Shown here one piece after another: positions 11,764 to 24,137 of a stretch of DNA of 64,000 nucleotides (positions are counted from its first letter, which is position 1; every line of letters starts with the position of its first letter). The notes under the pieces were generated by a model. The model was not told the origin of the DNA. It did not search any database and saw only the letters and a program-made list of their open reading frames with translations. The position numbers and the translations under genes are program-made. Source of the DNA: Orobanche coerulescens (lineage: Eukaryota > Streptophyta > Magnoliopsida > Lamiales > Orobanchaceae); NCBI GenBank assembly GCA_033398695.1, contig CM065817.1, positions 30,700,231 through 30,764,230 of the forward strand, given 5' to 3'.

Positions 11764-12711
11764 ATGTCAGCTGGTAGTGGCCGTTGTCGTGGCCGTGGAC
11801 GTGGAAGAGGTCATGGCACGGCCGTTTCCATCAGTTCTGTTGCGGGGTCGACCAACCCCAGTTTGTCGAACTTGGTGCATCCTGACACCGAAAGTCAGCA
11901 CGACCAGTCAATTGGCCAGGGGAACAGCGCGGACGTTGGAGTTGCGAATGTATTTCAACAATTGGCTACCCAGATGACCATCTTAGCCCAAACCATTCAG
12001 ATGAATAACCCGAATCCGAACACGGATGCCTTGCTTCAGAATGTAATCCGTATGCACCCTCCACAGTTTGGCGGTGCCACAGACCCGTTAGGATAGGAAG
12101 ATTGGCTATCAGAATTGGAAAAGATTTTCGAAGCGGTTGATTGCCCCAAAGTGAGGAAAGTACCGATTAATCAGTATTTCCTTACCAAGGAGGCCGCTAC
12201 GTGGTGGAAAGTCATTAAGCCATAGGATCGTGTTGCCACATGGGATGAATTTAAAGAGCTTTTGGAAGCCGAGTTTTGTCCTTGGCCGGTACGAGAAGGC
12301 CGAATCCGAGCCTTTTTCGAGGCTAAACCACAGGATATTCCCGTTTCGCAAGCGATCGTGGAGTACAACCAATAATTGATCCATGTGAAGGATCAAGTGC
12401 GTAACGAGCGTGATAAGATCCGTTACTTTGATATGCGGATGAATATGGATTTACGGTGGTACATGGCCGGATTTGATTGCACCACACTAAAAGAATATCA
12501 GGACAGAGCTTTAGCCCATGATATGTTGAGCCCCGACAACGATACCGTTGAAGAATCGAAGACGCAGAAGGTCACAGGGAATTATTATGGCTCTAAGAGT
12601 GGCAACTTCAGAGGTCGCAGACGACTAACCATTCTGCCGGACAGTCGTCACGTTCTAATAAGGGAAAGAGGGGTTACCGTTCTACTCCGGGTACCACAAA
12701 TCGCACGGTGA
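11764..12711 (+). pseudogene. gag: Element B gag, several stops
   Basis: It starts at ATG 11764 with a basic, Gly/Arg-rich leader (GRCRGRGRGRGHG). It follows the same layout as A and D gag: a disordered N-terminus, then a capsid core with VIRMHPPQFGGATDP. In-frame stops at about 12094, 12224 and 12373 interrupt it, and a frame change occurs before the zinc knuckles. Comparison with A and D suggests Trp or Gln codons at the stop sites. Confidence 0.85.
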
Positions 12712-15700
12712 CTTGCTATAATTGTGGCCGTCCAGGCCACGTTAATTTGGAATGCAACTTTCCACCATTGAAGTGTCACACGTGCGGACAGTTGGGACAT
12801 AGAACGTCTTATTGTTCCGAGCCGAATCAGACTTTGGACACTCGGGCTTCTACCCCAACACCACTTGACCAAGGTATAAATCAGCGACAATATTTTGGTC
12901 AACCTCAGCAGAATTTCGGCAGGGGTCGGGGACGGGGTCAAAACGCTGGAGGGGGAAACTCTAGCGTTGGTTCGGTACAACCACGAGTCTATGAGATGCG
13001 TCGAACAGACGAACCCGACGCGGCGGTGGCTTCAGGTACCATTCATATTTTATCTCATCCAGTCCATGTACTTTTTGATACGAGTGCTACACATTCTTTT
13101 ATTTCTTTGGAGTGTGTACGCCGTTTGAATATAACTTGTATGACTGCTTGCGATCCTTTCATCGTGAAACTGCCTAGCGGGGATAGAATTGTGGGGAACC
13201 GGAAGATTAGAGATTTTCCGGTGATTATTTCCGGTATGGAATGGTTATCTAATCTGATTGTAGTTGATATGGAAGGCGAGGACGTGATCCTCGGCGAGGA
13301 TTGGCTTGATAGTCACCAAGCGATTATGAATTACCGTACCAAGGTTATCACCATGATGACTAAAGACGGATCTGAGTACTCATTTTTGGGACGTAAGTCG
13401 GGCCAATCCAAGTTACATATCAGTGCCATGAAGGCCGTAAAACTTTTGAATAAAGGTTGTACGGGCTATTGGTGTTATGCCTTGAAAACGGAAGGAAACG
13501 AAGTCGATTTCTCTTTGATTCCGGTTGTTAATGAGTATCCCGATGTTTTTCCGAATGACCTCCCGGGATTACCGCCAGATCGGGAGATAGAATTTACCGT
13601 GGACTTAGAGCCTGATGCGGCTCCGATTTCTAAAGCACCTTACCGGATGGCACCTTCCGAGATGCAAGAATTGAAGAATCAGTTGGGAGAACTTCTGGAA
13701 AGAGGGTACATCAGACCGAGCGCTTCGTCTTGGGGCGCGCCTGTTCTTTTCGTGAGGAAGAAGGATGGTGCACTACGATTGTGCATCGACTACCGTGAGC
13801 TTAACAAAGTAACCATCAAGAACAAGTATCCTTTGCCTCGTATAGGCGATTTATTTGATCAATTGCAAGGGGCTGCAGTTTTCTCGAAGATTGATTTAAG
13901 ATCCGGGATTATCAACTCAGGGCGAGGGAGTCCAACGTTCCGAAGATGGCATTTCGGACGAGATATGGGCATTATGAATTTGTAGTTATGCCTTTTGGGT
14001 TGACTAATGCACCGGCAGTATTCATGCAGTTAATGAATAAGATATTCATCGAGTACCTCGACAGGTGTGTAGTCGTCTTTATTGACGACATCTTGATCTA
14101 TTCTCGAGATAAGGAGGAACATGCCCGACACTTGCGTTTGATATTAGACATTTTGAGAACCGAGCACCTCTATGCAAAATTCTCGAAATATGAGTTTTGG
14201 TTGGAAGAAGTTATGTTTCTCGGCCATGTGATTTCGGCCGAAGGGGTTCGTGTAGACCCGCAGAAGATTGAGGCAGTGCTAGATTGGGCAGCGCCTAAAA
14301 ATGTTAAGAAAGTTCGTAGCTTTTTGGGCCTTGCTGGGTATTACCGTCGGTTTGTCGAGGGGTTCTCGAAACTCGCTCGGCCGCTTACGAAATTACTCCA
14401 GAAGACCGAAAAGTTTGTTTGGACGGATGAGAGACAACAGAGCTTCGATGAACTGAAGAGACGTTTGACTTCAGCGCCGATTTTAACTTTACCACTTGGT
14501 AGTGAGGGCTTTGCAGTTTATAGTGACGCTTCGGGTCAAGGTCTGGGCTGTGTACTTATGCAGCATGATAAGACGATAGCTTTCGCATCACGACAATTTA
14601 AGCCTTATGAGATGAATTATCCTACTCACGATTTAGAGTTGGCCGCAATTGTCTTCGCACTCAAGATTTGGCGGCATTATTTGTATGGTTCTCCGTGTCG
14701 GATTTATACCAATCACAAGATCCTGAAGTATATTTTCAGTCAGAAGGAGCTGAATATGAGACAGAGACGTTGGTTAGAGTTGATAAAGGATTATGATTTG
14801 GAAATTCTTTCCCACCCCGAAAAAGCCAATGTCGTCGTGGATTCTTTGAGCCGCAAATAGGTATCTCTTCAAATGCTCGAGGTTCTTACATCTCAGACAA
14901 AAATTCGTCAGGATTTAATCGAGCAAGGGATAGAAGTTTGGCTTCAACGAGTACAGGGACAGTTGTGTACTCTCGAAATTACTTCATCCTTGGTTGATGA
15001 CATCAAAGGGAAGCAGTAGAGTGACCCGATGATTTCTCAACTGAAGGAAGATGTAATTAAAGGAAAAGCTCCTAGCTTTATGGTTCACGAGGATAGTATT
15101 CTGAGATTTCAGGGCAGGCTTTGTGTTCCGAACGATTTAGAGTTGAGGCAGAGAATTCTCCGAGAAGCTCATGCTACGCCTTACTCAATCCACCCCGGGA
15201 CGAGTAAAATGTACAAAGATTTGAAGCGCAATTTTTGGTGGAATAACATGAAAAAGGATGTCACGGAGTTTGTACTACGGTGCTTGACGTGTCAACAAGT
15301 CAAGATCGAACATCAACGACCAGCGGGGTTGGTGAAACCGCTTCCCATTCCCGAGTGGAAGTGGGAAGACATCTCTATGGATTTCATCACTGGCATGCCG
15401 AGAACTCAGGCCGGAATGAATATGATTTAGGTAATTGTCGATCGGTTGACCAAGTCTGCACACCTCTTGGGTATTAAGGATACTTGGGGACCAGATAGAC
15501 TGGCTCGAACCTTTATTGCTGAGATCGTAAGGTTACACGGTGCCCCCAAGACCATTGTTTCTGATCGAGACGGCCGTTTCATATCGCATTTTTGGCAAGC
15601 CGTTCATCAGGCTTTGGGTACTGAGTTGAGATTGAGAACTTCCTTTCATCCTCAGTCACATGGTCAGACAGATAGGACGATTCAGATGTTGGAAGATATG

Positions 15701-16421
15701 TTGCGGGCTTGTGCCTTAGACTGGATTAATGATCGGGAGCTTCACTTACCGTTGATCGAGTTTGCTTACAATAATAGTTGGCATGCGTCGATCAAAATGG
15801 CACCCTTTGAGGCACTTTTATGGTAGGCGATGTAGGTCGCCATTATGTTGGGACGAGGCTTCTGAGCTAATTGGAACGGAACCGGATATGTTGATGGAGA
15901 CTAAGGAAAAGATTTCTATTATCCGGGACCGATTGCTGACTGCCCAGAGTCGTCAGAAATCTTATGCTGATACTCGTCGTTGACCCTTGGAGTTTGAAGT
16001 GGGGGATCATGTCTTGCTCAAGGTGTCGCCGACCAGAGGAGTTTTCCACTTCGGTAAAAAGGGGAAACTTAGTCCGAGGTATATCGGACCTTTCGAGATT
16101 TTGGACAGAGTTGGAGATTTAGCTTATCGCTTGGCGTTGCCTCCAGCTTTGAGTCACGTCCATAGTGTTTTTCATGTGTCTCAGCTGAGAAAGTAGGTGC
16201 CGGATCCGAGCCACATTATCGACTACAGTGAGATTGACGTAGCCGAGGATATTACCTTTCCGGAGAAAGGCGTGAAGATCCTTGAGCGTCGCGAGAAACA
16301 ACTTTGGCATAAGACCATTCCACTGGTTAAAGTGCAATGGTCGAGACATGGAGTCGAGGAGGCGACTTGGGAGACGGAAGAGAAGATACGGTTGGAATAC
16401 CCCGAACTTTTTATTTCTTAA
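12708..16421 (+). pseudogene. pol: Element B pol with chromodomain, many lesions
   Basis: Two CCHC knuckles (12714-12755, 12774-12815), then protease with DTSA (family DSGA/DTGA; Gly changed to Ser). RT is split by a 1-bp loss near 13909 and resumes at 13946 with FIDD intact at 14078-14089. RNase H follows to 14860 (stop), then the integrase zinc region, the catalytic core and the C-terminal chromodomain ending EEATWETEEKIRLEYPELF. Further stops lie at about 15018, 15428, 15983 and 16194, with a 1-bp gain near 15820. The element cannot make a full polyprotein. Domain order and chromodomain place it with Tekay/Del. Confidence 0.88.
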
Positions 16422-16455
16422 GTTTCGGGACGAAACTTCTTTTTAGAGGGGGGAA
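16420..16455 (+). other. 3' hairpin and polypurine tract, element B
   Basis: The perfect inverted repeat AAGTTTCG-GGA-CGAAACTT (16420-16438) overlaps the end of the pol stop codon. It is followed by the purine tract TTTTTAGAGGGGGGAA that abuts the 3' LTR at 16456. Confidence 0.85.
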
Positions 16456-16620
16456 TGTAATACCCGTACTTTTTATTGACTGTTTGACCTTGCCGTTCTC
16501 CTTATTTTGTCGCTTTGTAAACGCTTGGAGATGTTGTTGGTATTGTTATTGAGTTTCGTATCTTGTTTGGGTCACGATCGTGTTGTTTAGACCTTGCGGA
16601 AGTGTTCTAGGCCAGAGAAA

Positions 16621-17133
16621 TAGCGCACGCTAGGCCTAGTCTAACGCACGCTAATTCTGCTTGATTAGCGCACGCTAGCTTTGAGCCGTAGCGCGTGCTA
16701 AGGGACCAGTCAGCTCAAAACCAGTAACTCGGACTGCTCTCTGGACTGGCGGATTAACACACGCTAGGAGTTCGTTAGCGCGCTATTCGTGGTTAGTAGC
16801 GCACGCTAACATCCGTCCGTAGCGCATGCTAACGGGATGGTCGGCAGAGGCAGTGAGGTTGTCAGGTTTTCTGGACTATCAGGTAGCGTACGCTAGGCTT
16901 CGGCTAGCGCACGCTAAAGCTGTTGCATAACGCACGCTAAGCCATAGCGGTAGCGCACGCTAAGGCTTGAGCAGGCGAGACGATGAGTTCGGACTCCGAT
17001 CTTTGACGCCACTTTTTGGCTAGCGCACGCAAGAGATAGGCGATTAGCGCACGCTAATGGGGCCGGCAGAAGCCACTGGACTACCCGGTGACTTCACTAG
17101 CGCACGCTAATGAAGGAGGCGTAGCATGCGCTA
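16621..17133 (+). promoter_or_regulatory. 16-unit palindrome array in B U3
   Basis: Units of TAGCGYRCGCTA type start at 16621, 16642, 16666, 16689; 16755, 16776, 16797, 16820; 16884, 16905, 16928, 16951; 17021, 17045; 17098, 17122. Within a cluster the steps are 21-24 bp; between clusters there are gaps of 53-70 bp. The four-unit clusters recur every ~130 bp. The array ends about 10 bp before the TATA box. It looks like a proximal promoter array; the binding factor is unknown. Confidence 0.8.
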
Positions 17134-17143
17134 GACTGGGCGG

Positions 17144-17151
17144 ATATATAT
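17144..17151 (+). promoter_or_regulatory. TATA box, B 3' LTR
   Basis: TATATATA lies right after the palindrome array and before a pyrimidine-rich stretch. It would set the U3/R border about 30 bp downstream. Confidence 0.55.
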
Positions 17152-17697
17152 TGGACAGTTGACTTCCATTTCGTCATTTTTCATCCTCTTCACTTTTTTC
17201 CGACGGGAGCAGCTCGGGAGAGACGATTTTGGGCGATTGGAAGTGATCTTTATTATAAAAACAACATATTTGGTTGGAGAACAAGGATTTCACAACATCT
17301 AATCCATCCTAACATCCGAATCAAGGTAAAAATCCTTAGAACCCTATTTTTTTGAGAATTTTGGAGTTTTTCATAGATTCGTCCGATTTATCCATTTTGA
17401 AGCTTGAAGACCTTGAGATTATGATGTAACTACCCCGTATGCATGCTTTTCCTATGATTTTATGGATTGGATTGTGCCGTTTTCGGACTTGTGAGGGTTT
17501 GGACGATTTTTCCAACCTCTAGTTGTTTATCCGTGTATTTTCATGAATCGTAGATGGGTTTCGGGAGTTTCTTCATGTAATTTGAGTATGGATAATTGAT
17601 TATCATATTCCTTGCGAATCGTTTAGGTGCCGGAAGCGCGTTCTTGGACCTACCGAACTCATACCCTTTCTCCGTTCGATTTCTCGATGTCTCAAAG

Positions 17698-18094
17698 GCA
17701 AGTATATATTTATGATTGTACGTTCTCGACTTTGAAAGTAAGATATATTAATGGAATGATTATTTATATCCACTCTGGGGCGGGCCGATGGGTCCCCTGA
17801 GGGTTTCGTAGCCTCTTGGTGCGATTCCACGGATGATATGAATGAACCACTCTGGGAGGGACCGACGGGTCCTCTGAGGGTTCCGTAGCCTATGGTGCGT
17901 TTCCACGGTATTCATATATGTATTGATGTGATGCTATGAGATTTAGTTATTCCGGAATACTAGTCTTGAATTGATGAATTGACGGTTACATTTACTTTAT
18001 TGTCGAGGAGTTTTGTGTTTCATACTTGATATACTTGCACTAGATATTCGACGTCTAACCCCTTTATGGGGGAAATACTTTTTATGTATTTCAG
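17698..18094 (+). other. Putative GC-AG intron in B LTR
   Basis: Donor CAAAG|GCAAGTAT, branch-like CTAAC in GTCTAACCCC, hairpin CCCCTTTATGGGG, pyrimidine-rich tract, acceptor TATTTCAG|GTTCG; 397 bp. Its signals match those in A and D. The evidence is conservation of splice motifs only. Confidence 0.5.
17770..17923 (+). repeat. ~77-bp tandem pair inside B LTR
   Basis: Two adjacent modules start CCACTCTGGG (17770 and 17847) and share CCGAYGGGTCC, CTGAGGGTT and CGTAGCCT. A comparable tandem pair, about 74 bp long with GTCCGACGGGG, occupies the same place in D's LTRs. Confidence 0.75.
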
Positions 18095-18441
18095 GTTCGA
18101 GGAGAGCGGACAGGCAGGTATCGGGTCGGCATGAAGATGGTGGTCAAGTGTGATACTGTGTCTTTCCTCCGGTTATGTTTTGAGTTTTCCATTTAGTGTT
18201 GTTGTACTGGAATGGTTATTGAATACTCGAGTATTGTTTTCCATTTTCCTTGATGTTCCGACCTGTGTTTGCCGAGGTATTGATTTGTGTTGTGATGTCT
18301 TTGGATACATTGGTGATGTTTTGAATACCCTTTGTATTGTTCTTCATTCCGTTGTATGTAGACCTTCTCGGTCAAAATTTACAGTTCCACGTATGTTTAG
18401 CCTTGTGGGTCCCACGGTGGGGCTTACGGTGCTGTAATAAT

Positions 18442-21361
18442 TGTAACACCCCCAATCCGCTCAGGGATATTACACGCCGTAGACCCTCTCCTCGAGGATC
18501 TACCAGGCTGATAACTAAAATCAAACATCTAAACCTCGCCTTTAAGGCTAAAATGACTCAGTAGACCGACTTGGTCTTTCAATAATAACATACAACTCAA
18601 TTCCAAACACATACCCACGCAGGGGTCAAAATACAATAAACTCCCGTACAACGGGAAAGATCTTGCGGCGGAAAAGAAAATACAACTAGACCAAAACGAC
18701 ATCAACAGATCCTCGTGTGATTAGTATCGTTCATCTTTCATCATCCTTCGTGCCGACCACTGTGCTATGCTCCAAAACCCGAATGCAAAATAGACATCCA
18801 CCCCGAATACTCGGGGTTAGCAAACTCCTTTGTTTTGCTAGTGCAAGTACAAGTGCAAAAATACGAGCCATACAATACAAGTTCCAAGAACAATAATAAT
18901 CGGGAATCCTCAAAGATCCAAACGTAAAGAAAAGTACTTCCCGAGGCAAGAGTTTGGGTAAACATTTCCAAAACCGAAAGATCGCAAATAAGGGAAACAA
19001 TTTACAAAAGCAGTTTAAAATGCCATCGAGAGTTTTAATAGAAAACAATTTAGGATCATAAAATCCTTCTCTTTCCAAAATCAATAGGGTCACACCAAAT
19101 GTTTTGTTTTCGCAAATAGAAACCACCAACAATTTACGGTCGAGCCCAACATCACGTGTCCTCAACGGACGTAAAATCAACGAAACATAATCACGCACGC
19201 GCATCGCCTAGGACCGGGACGCTACCACCGACATCCCACCCGAGGCCTCGAAGGACCCTCCCGAGCTGGCTAGCGAAACAAATCACACACATCTCACGGT
19301 TGGATCAATCGCTTGTTGCATCCTGGCCACATGATCACATGCCATGTGCCACCGTAGATTATATCAGGATCTCACGGTTGGATCAATCACTTGTTGCATC
19401 CTGACCACATGATCACGTGCCATGTGTCACCGTAGACCTTCAACCATATCCACACATTCACACAAATAACATATCATATCAAGGATATTCAAACAATTCG
19501 CCCAGAGGCATCAAACACTTAGCAAAACACCACGTCAAACCACAACGCACCGAAATGAAATAATATACGTCCACACACAATACCAAGTGCAACATGAACA
19601 CCAAGCATATACATAGAATTCACATAGTTATTCACGAACCACACCAATCACAAAACACACACAGTTTTGAAAGAGGGCCTTTAACGAGGCTAACCAAATC
19701 TTTTGAAAACTCATTTCAAACAAACAAACAAATCAAGACGATCACCAATCATCATATCCACGAAACAAGAAAAGTATGGACAAGGTACTTGCCTCGAATA
19801 AGAACAATGCGGAGAATCGACCAAAGTAGGTTGACACGAACCGATTACGAACCCGCCGACTCCACCGATCGCCAACTCACGTAATAAACTACGAAGGACA
19901 ATAATAACAATTAAATGAATTCCATAACACGACTCAAAGCCGTTGAATTCAAAGAACGAATGACGAAAGTTCAAGGATTTCCCCCAAAACGGCCAAGAAC
20001 ACGATTCGTTCCGTCAACTCACGAAAACGGAATTCCAAGTTGAAATATGGATATACAATCCATAGAATATGTTTAACAACATCATTTAACCATAATCGAT
20101 CCATCAAAAATGGATGAAAAACGAGATCGGGGACAATTCACCCAAAAAGTCAATTCGAAGGAAATCAAGAATTCTACTTCGATTCGACGAAGAACAATGG
20201 ATTAAATGATGTTAAACACAAGAATACTATCAAGATTAATCATACCCATCATGAATTAATCAACAACACGGAACGAATCGGACAAAAATGTAAAAATCCC
20301 CAAATTCACGAAAATAGGGTTCTAAGGAAGATTACCTTGATTCGCTGGATCAAAGGATGATAACGGACGATTGATTGATGTTATGAACTCAAGGACTTCA
20401 TGGATTTGTTGTTAAACAACATGGCTTCATCACCCATGAATCGCCATCTGCGGACGGAGAAGGAAGGAAGTGAAAAACGAAATGAAATGTGACTGCTCAG
20501 CCACATTTATACTGGGCCGGACTAGCGCGCGCTAGGCTGCCGAGCTAGCGTGTGCTATCGGCCCAGGCCGCGACCCGATGTATACGGACTAGACTGCTCG
20601 GCCAGGTAGCGTGCGCAGCCTTCCGGCCGTAGCGTGCGCTACCTACCGGCCGTAGCGTGCGCTACCTGCCGAGCATGACCAATTCCAGAACCCCCAGGAC
20701 TCCACTGTCCGGACCCGCTAGCGTGCGTTAGGCCATCCGGTAGCGTGCGCTACACCTGCCGGTTAGCGCGCGCAGCCTTCCGGCCGTAGCGTGCACTACG
20801 CCGGTTCCTGCCGCACCCGTCCAGCCGGTGCCCGCAATCGTCCGGCCGTCCATAACCGTCCGGCGATCCGCAACCGCCGTGGCTCGGCGACCCGATTAAA
20901 ACGCACAGGCGAACACGGCGAAAAGTTCGCGAGGCGACATCAACGACCGAAATGAAAACATAATACCATATTCAATCATACGCGACCAAGAAGCGGGTCG
21001 AGACAACAATTACAGATACGGATACGTAACTTTCAAGAAATTACAAAATGGCCCAAAGCGCGGAAATCACGATACGTGATCGAATAACCAAACCGAAGTT
21101 CACAACACGTCTAACAAAGTTAAACGGACTTACGGGAAACTCAAGCAATGATTTGAGCGAGATTCGCAAGAATCGAACTCAAGTGCGGAAAAGTCGCTAA
21201 AAAGCACGGAACTCAACAAAACGACACCGAAACGAACTCGGATGACAAAAAGTGCAGAATTAATCATTCTCAGAATGACGAAACGGTCATGAGCGAGTCG
21301 TCAAAACAGACTCCGACCAAAAAAAGAAATTTACCAAAAATCGAAAATTGCGGATATTACA
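18442..21361 (-). mobile_element. C left (3') LTR
   Basis: Runs from TGTAACACCCCC (18442) to CGGATATTACA (21361). It carries a 78-bp tandem pair (19292 and 19370, CTCACGGTTGGATC units), a splice-donor candidate at 19792 (minus), a TATA box ATTTATA (20506-20512, minus) and a palindrome array. Its first 700 bp repeatedly lack single bases present in the right LTR. Confidence 0.9.
20523..20798 (-). promoter_or_regulatory. Palindrome array, C left LTR
   Basis: Units start at 20523, 20546; 20607, 20630, 20653; 20719, 20741, 20764, 20787. Steps within clusters are 22-23 bp, and gaps between clusters are 61-66 bp. The array lies immediately upstream (minus sense) of the TATA box at 20506-20512. Confidence 0.75.
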
Positions 21362-24137
21362 TTCTACCCTCCTTAAAAGAAGTTTCGTCCTGAAACTTAA
21401 AATAAGTAGGGAGGAGCAACATCCCGCCAGAAAATACTCAACGAGATACACAAGAACCGAAACTCGCGCCAATGACGGAATGCCACAAGCAATGCAAAGA
21501 GACATACGGCGTGAAAACACGCCCCACGATGACCAACACAACGCCATAGGTAGAAACATAATAAAATCAACAAGTGACAAGCGTCATCAAACAGACAATA
21601 CAATCGAGTCGATTATCCGGACAATCACAAAACACAACGAACTAAAATCAATAGGATTGACTAACCCAATGGTACATCAATCAAAACGCGAGCCAACCGC
21701 TGAACAAATACGGAATTCCACCGCCCAAGGGTTGGAAGATTGAAAACGAGACTAACTTCCCGAACTTAAGGGAATTAGGAAGGAGCCTGAACACTCAACA
21801 ATCACGAAACAAGAACAAAACCGAACAAACAAACGACCGAGACAACAAAAATCGAACGATCATGTTCGGATCACGAAGAACAATAAGGTTCAACCGACAA
21901 CTCCGAGGTTCACATCTCGACAACAAAACATGATCCGGTGAAAACAACAAGATGCACACTCGCATAAGATCCACAGGAAAGGGAATAACAATTGAAAAGT
22001 CACAACGACGAACGAGTAATTCCGAAATAATACCACCCTCGTTCGATCAACAAAAGCAAGGGGCAGGACAAGCTCAGAAAATGTCAATGAACATAAACGA
22101 GTCGACAGAGTCGAAAATACAGAAGTTCCAAATCCAATCCACTTCGAATAAAAGAATTAGTAGAATCAAAAGATGCTACTTCCGAACAAGGTTCACAAGA
22201 ATCGAACCGAACTCGGAAAAGTTACAGCGATAACCAGATCGACCCAAAACAAGATCACAGCTCGTTCGAACGATGAAACCGAAATACAGAACAACTTCAG
22301 AAAGTATCAACGAACATGAGTGTATCGATAGACTGGAGAAAGAGAAAATATAGAAGCCAAAAATAATACGGGTATTATATTCGACCTCTTCTAAAAGAAC
22401 TGTCATCCCCGAAACTCACAACAACGAAATCAAGGAGACGACACAACAGGCAATCAACAGAAACATCCTTCAAAGGCCTCTCAAAGCTGATTCTGATATC
22501 TGTGCTGAAGTGCGAACTCCGAAAGTCTCGGTAGCCAATTCGCAAAACTGAATTCGGTGTCCCTCGAGTCCACACTCGAAATGTGTTACCGACGAGAAGG
22601 ACAAATTGCACGTACATTCCCCCGGCACATCACGGTTGAAACACCTCGGCTCGGCATACCGAAAATACAAATGCTAGATACAATGGGGCATAACGTCGCA
22701 AAACAACATAGCGGAGATGCCAACTCAGCACAACAAAGAATCATAACACATATCATATACAACGATTACCATCGTAAAGTAATATATACACATACACCAC
22801 AGCAACGATGGTATCGTTCGGCGACCTCAACGACCCGAACGATAACCAGCACGTAATTACAAACATCATGAAACAATCACACATGTACACCAACGTACAA
22901 ACCCAAGCTTCAACATCTCACACTCGTGTGACACACGCAATCCACCACGAGGCGACAACCATTAAATACCAGTTCACACCTCTCACAGAGGGCTAGTACA
23001 ACAAATACGTGGCAATGCCTCAACGTTCATGCCACCAACTCGATCATATTCGGGAGTTAACATCATAGCGACAAAGCCAACATCATACATACATACCCGA
23101 CCCTCAAACGGGAATGGATAGGTTTTAAAAACGAAAACCTCATTTGGAAAATAATTTAGAAAAACACCGGTCGATCTTGAGTATCACATTTCCAAAAAAA
23201 AGTAAAAACGTGAAACATCATTATCGAGACTTTGGAAAACCATTTCGCATTTGATAAAAATGAGGACATTTTCTTTTAGTGAAAAGCTTTCAGAATATTC
23301 GAACTTCGGGTCTAAGTAAAAGTGTTTATAAAATATTGAAAATATCTCAAAACATTTTGGTCCTCGAGGTAGAAGAATCTTGAAACATGTTGTGGCACCT
23401 TGGAAGTACCACGAGAAAATAATTCATTTTAAAAGTACGTCTCGAAATTTATTTTCTAAGATACTCAAGGTTTTCAAAAAAATAATTCAATGGGCTAGAA
23501 TGCCCAAAAAAATTCGTAATTACACAAAACTTTATAGCGCCGTGGATCCCGCGTCGGAACCCACCAGCTAAAACCCATTTACAAAAACGCCAAAAAGGCC
23601 GATGACGGTAATGTTTCAAAAACTTACAAAATTCATTTACAAAATGTTAAATACCGTCATAAGAATTTCGCTAAAATGATCAAGACCATAATATCAAAAA
23701 CTCGGTTAATGGAATTGATTTTGAAATAAAACTCGATCGGTAAAATACCGAAAGCCATTACAAAAGAACTCACGCAATGGATAAAAGAAATAAAGTCAAA
23801 CATGCACAATCCAGCAACACTACTCCACACATAAACGAAATATGAGGGTCAAATAACCACATATCAAGAAATCAAAATCCATAAGAGGATTCCGTCACTT
23901 AACAAATAAATCATAAAAATAGCTCGTGTCACACGAGGCACAACACAAAGAAGGGAGACTTACAGCCACAGGTCGCACGAAGATGATGATCGCCCCACGA
24001 TACTAATCACGACCAACAAACTCAGACGACGCGTCGCGACACTACTCAGTCAGATAAAATCCGACGAAACAAGACTCAAACAACACGACTTGACCCAACA
24101 GCCTAGGTTTCATCAACCTAAGCTCCGATACCATTTA
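21362..24137 (-). mobile_element. C interior, non-coding
   Basis: No ORF above about 130 codons and no recognisable retroviral motif on either strand. Next to the left LTR are a purine tract and the near-perfect hairpin AAGTTTCGTCCTGAAACTT (21380-21398). A second LTR-border-like motif occurs at about 22365-22415 (GGGTATTATA, then a purine tract on the minus strand, then a degraded copy of the hairpin). Around 23530-23575 a segment resembles the R/U5 start of related LTRs (GCGCCGTGGATCCC ... CCACCAGC). The interior thus seems built partly from pieces of other elements. Confidence 0.7.
24121..24133 (-). other. Primer-binding site, element C
   Basis: TGGTATCGGAGCT on the minus strand, 4 bp from the right LTR. 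It has the same sequence as A's site, which fits shared replication machinery. Confidence 0.8.

Larger units (their letters stand above)
16456..18441 (+). mobile_element. B 3' LTR, proximal part
   Basis: Starts TGTAATACCCG at 16456. The LTR is cut by element C at 18441 and ends after it at about 27079-27103 (TTCCCTGAATAGC ... GTGTTACA). The flanks of C are ATAAT and ATATT, an imperfect 5-bp duplication. Total LTR length is about 2.0 kb. Confidence 0.9.

Noticed and set aside
16621..17133. Regularly spaced repeats suggesting a CRISPR-like array
   Set aside because: Units are 12-bp palindromes with ~10-bp gaps inside an LTR of a plant element; no cas genes and no true spacers. Interpreted as a promoter array.
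21348..21743. 131-codon ORF beginning in C's LTR
   Set aside because: Starts in LTR and PPT sequence and runs into non-coding interior; no gag or pol motif.
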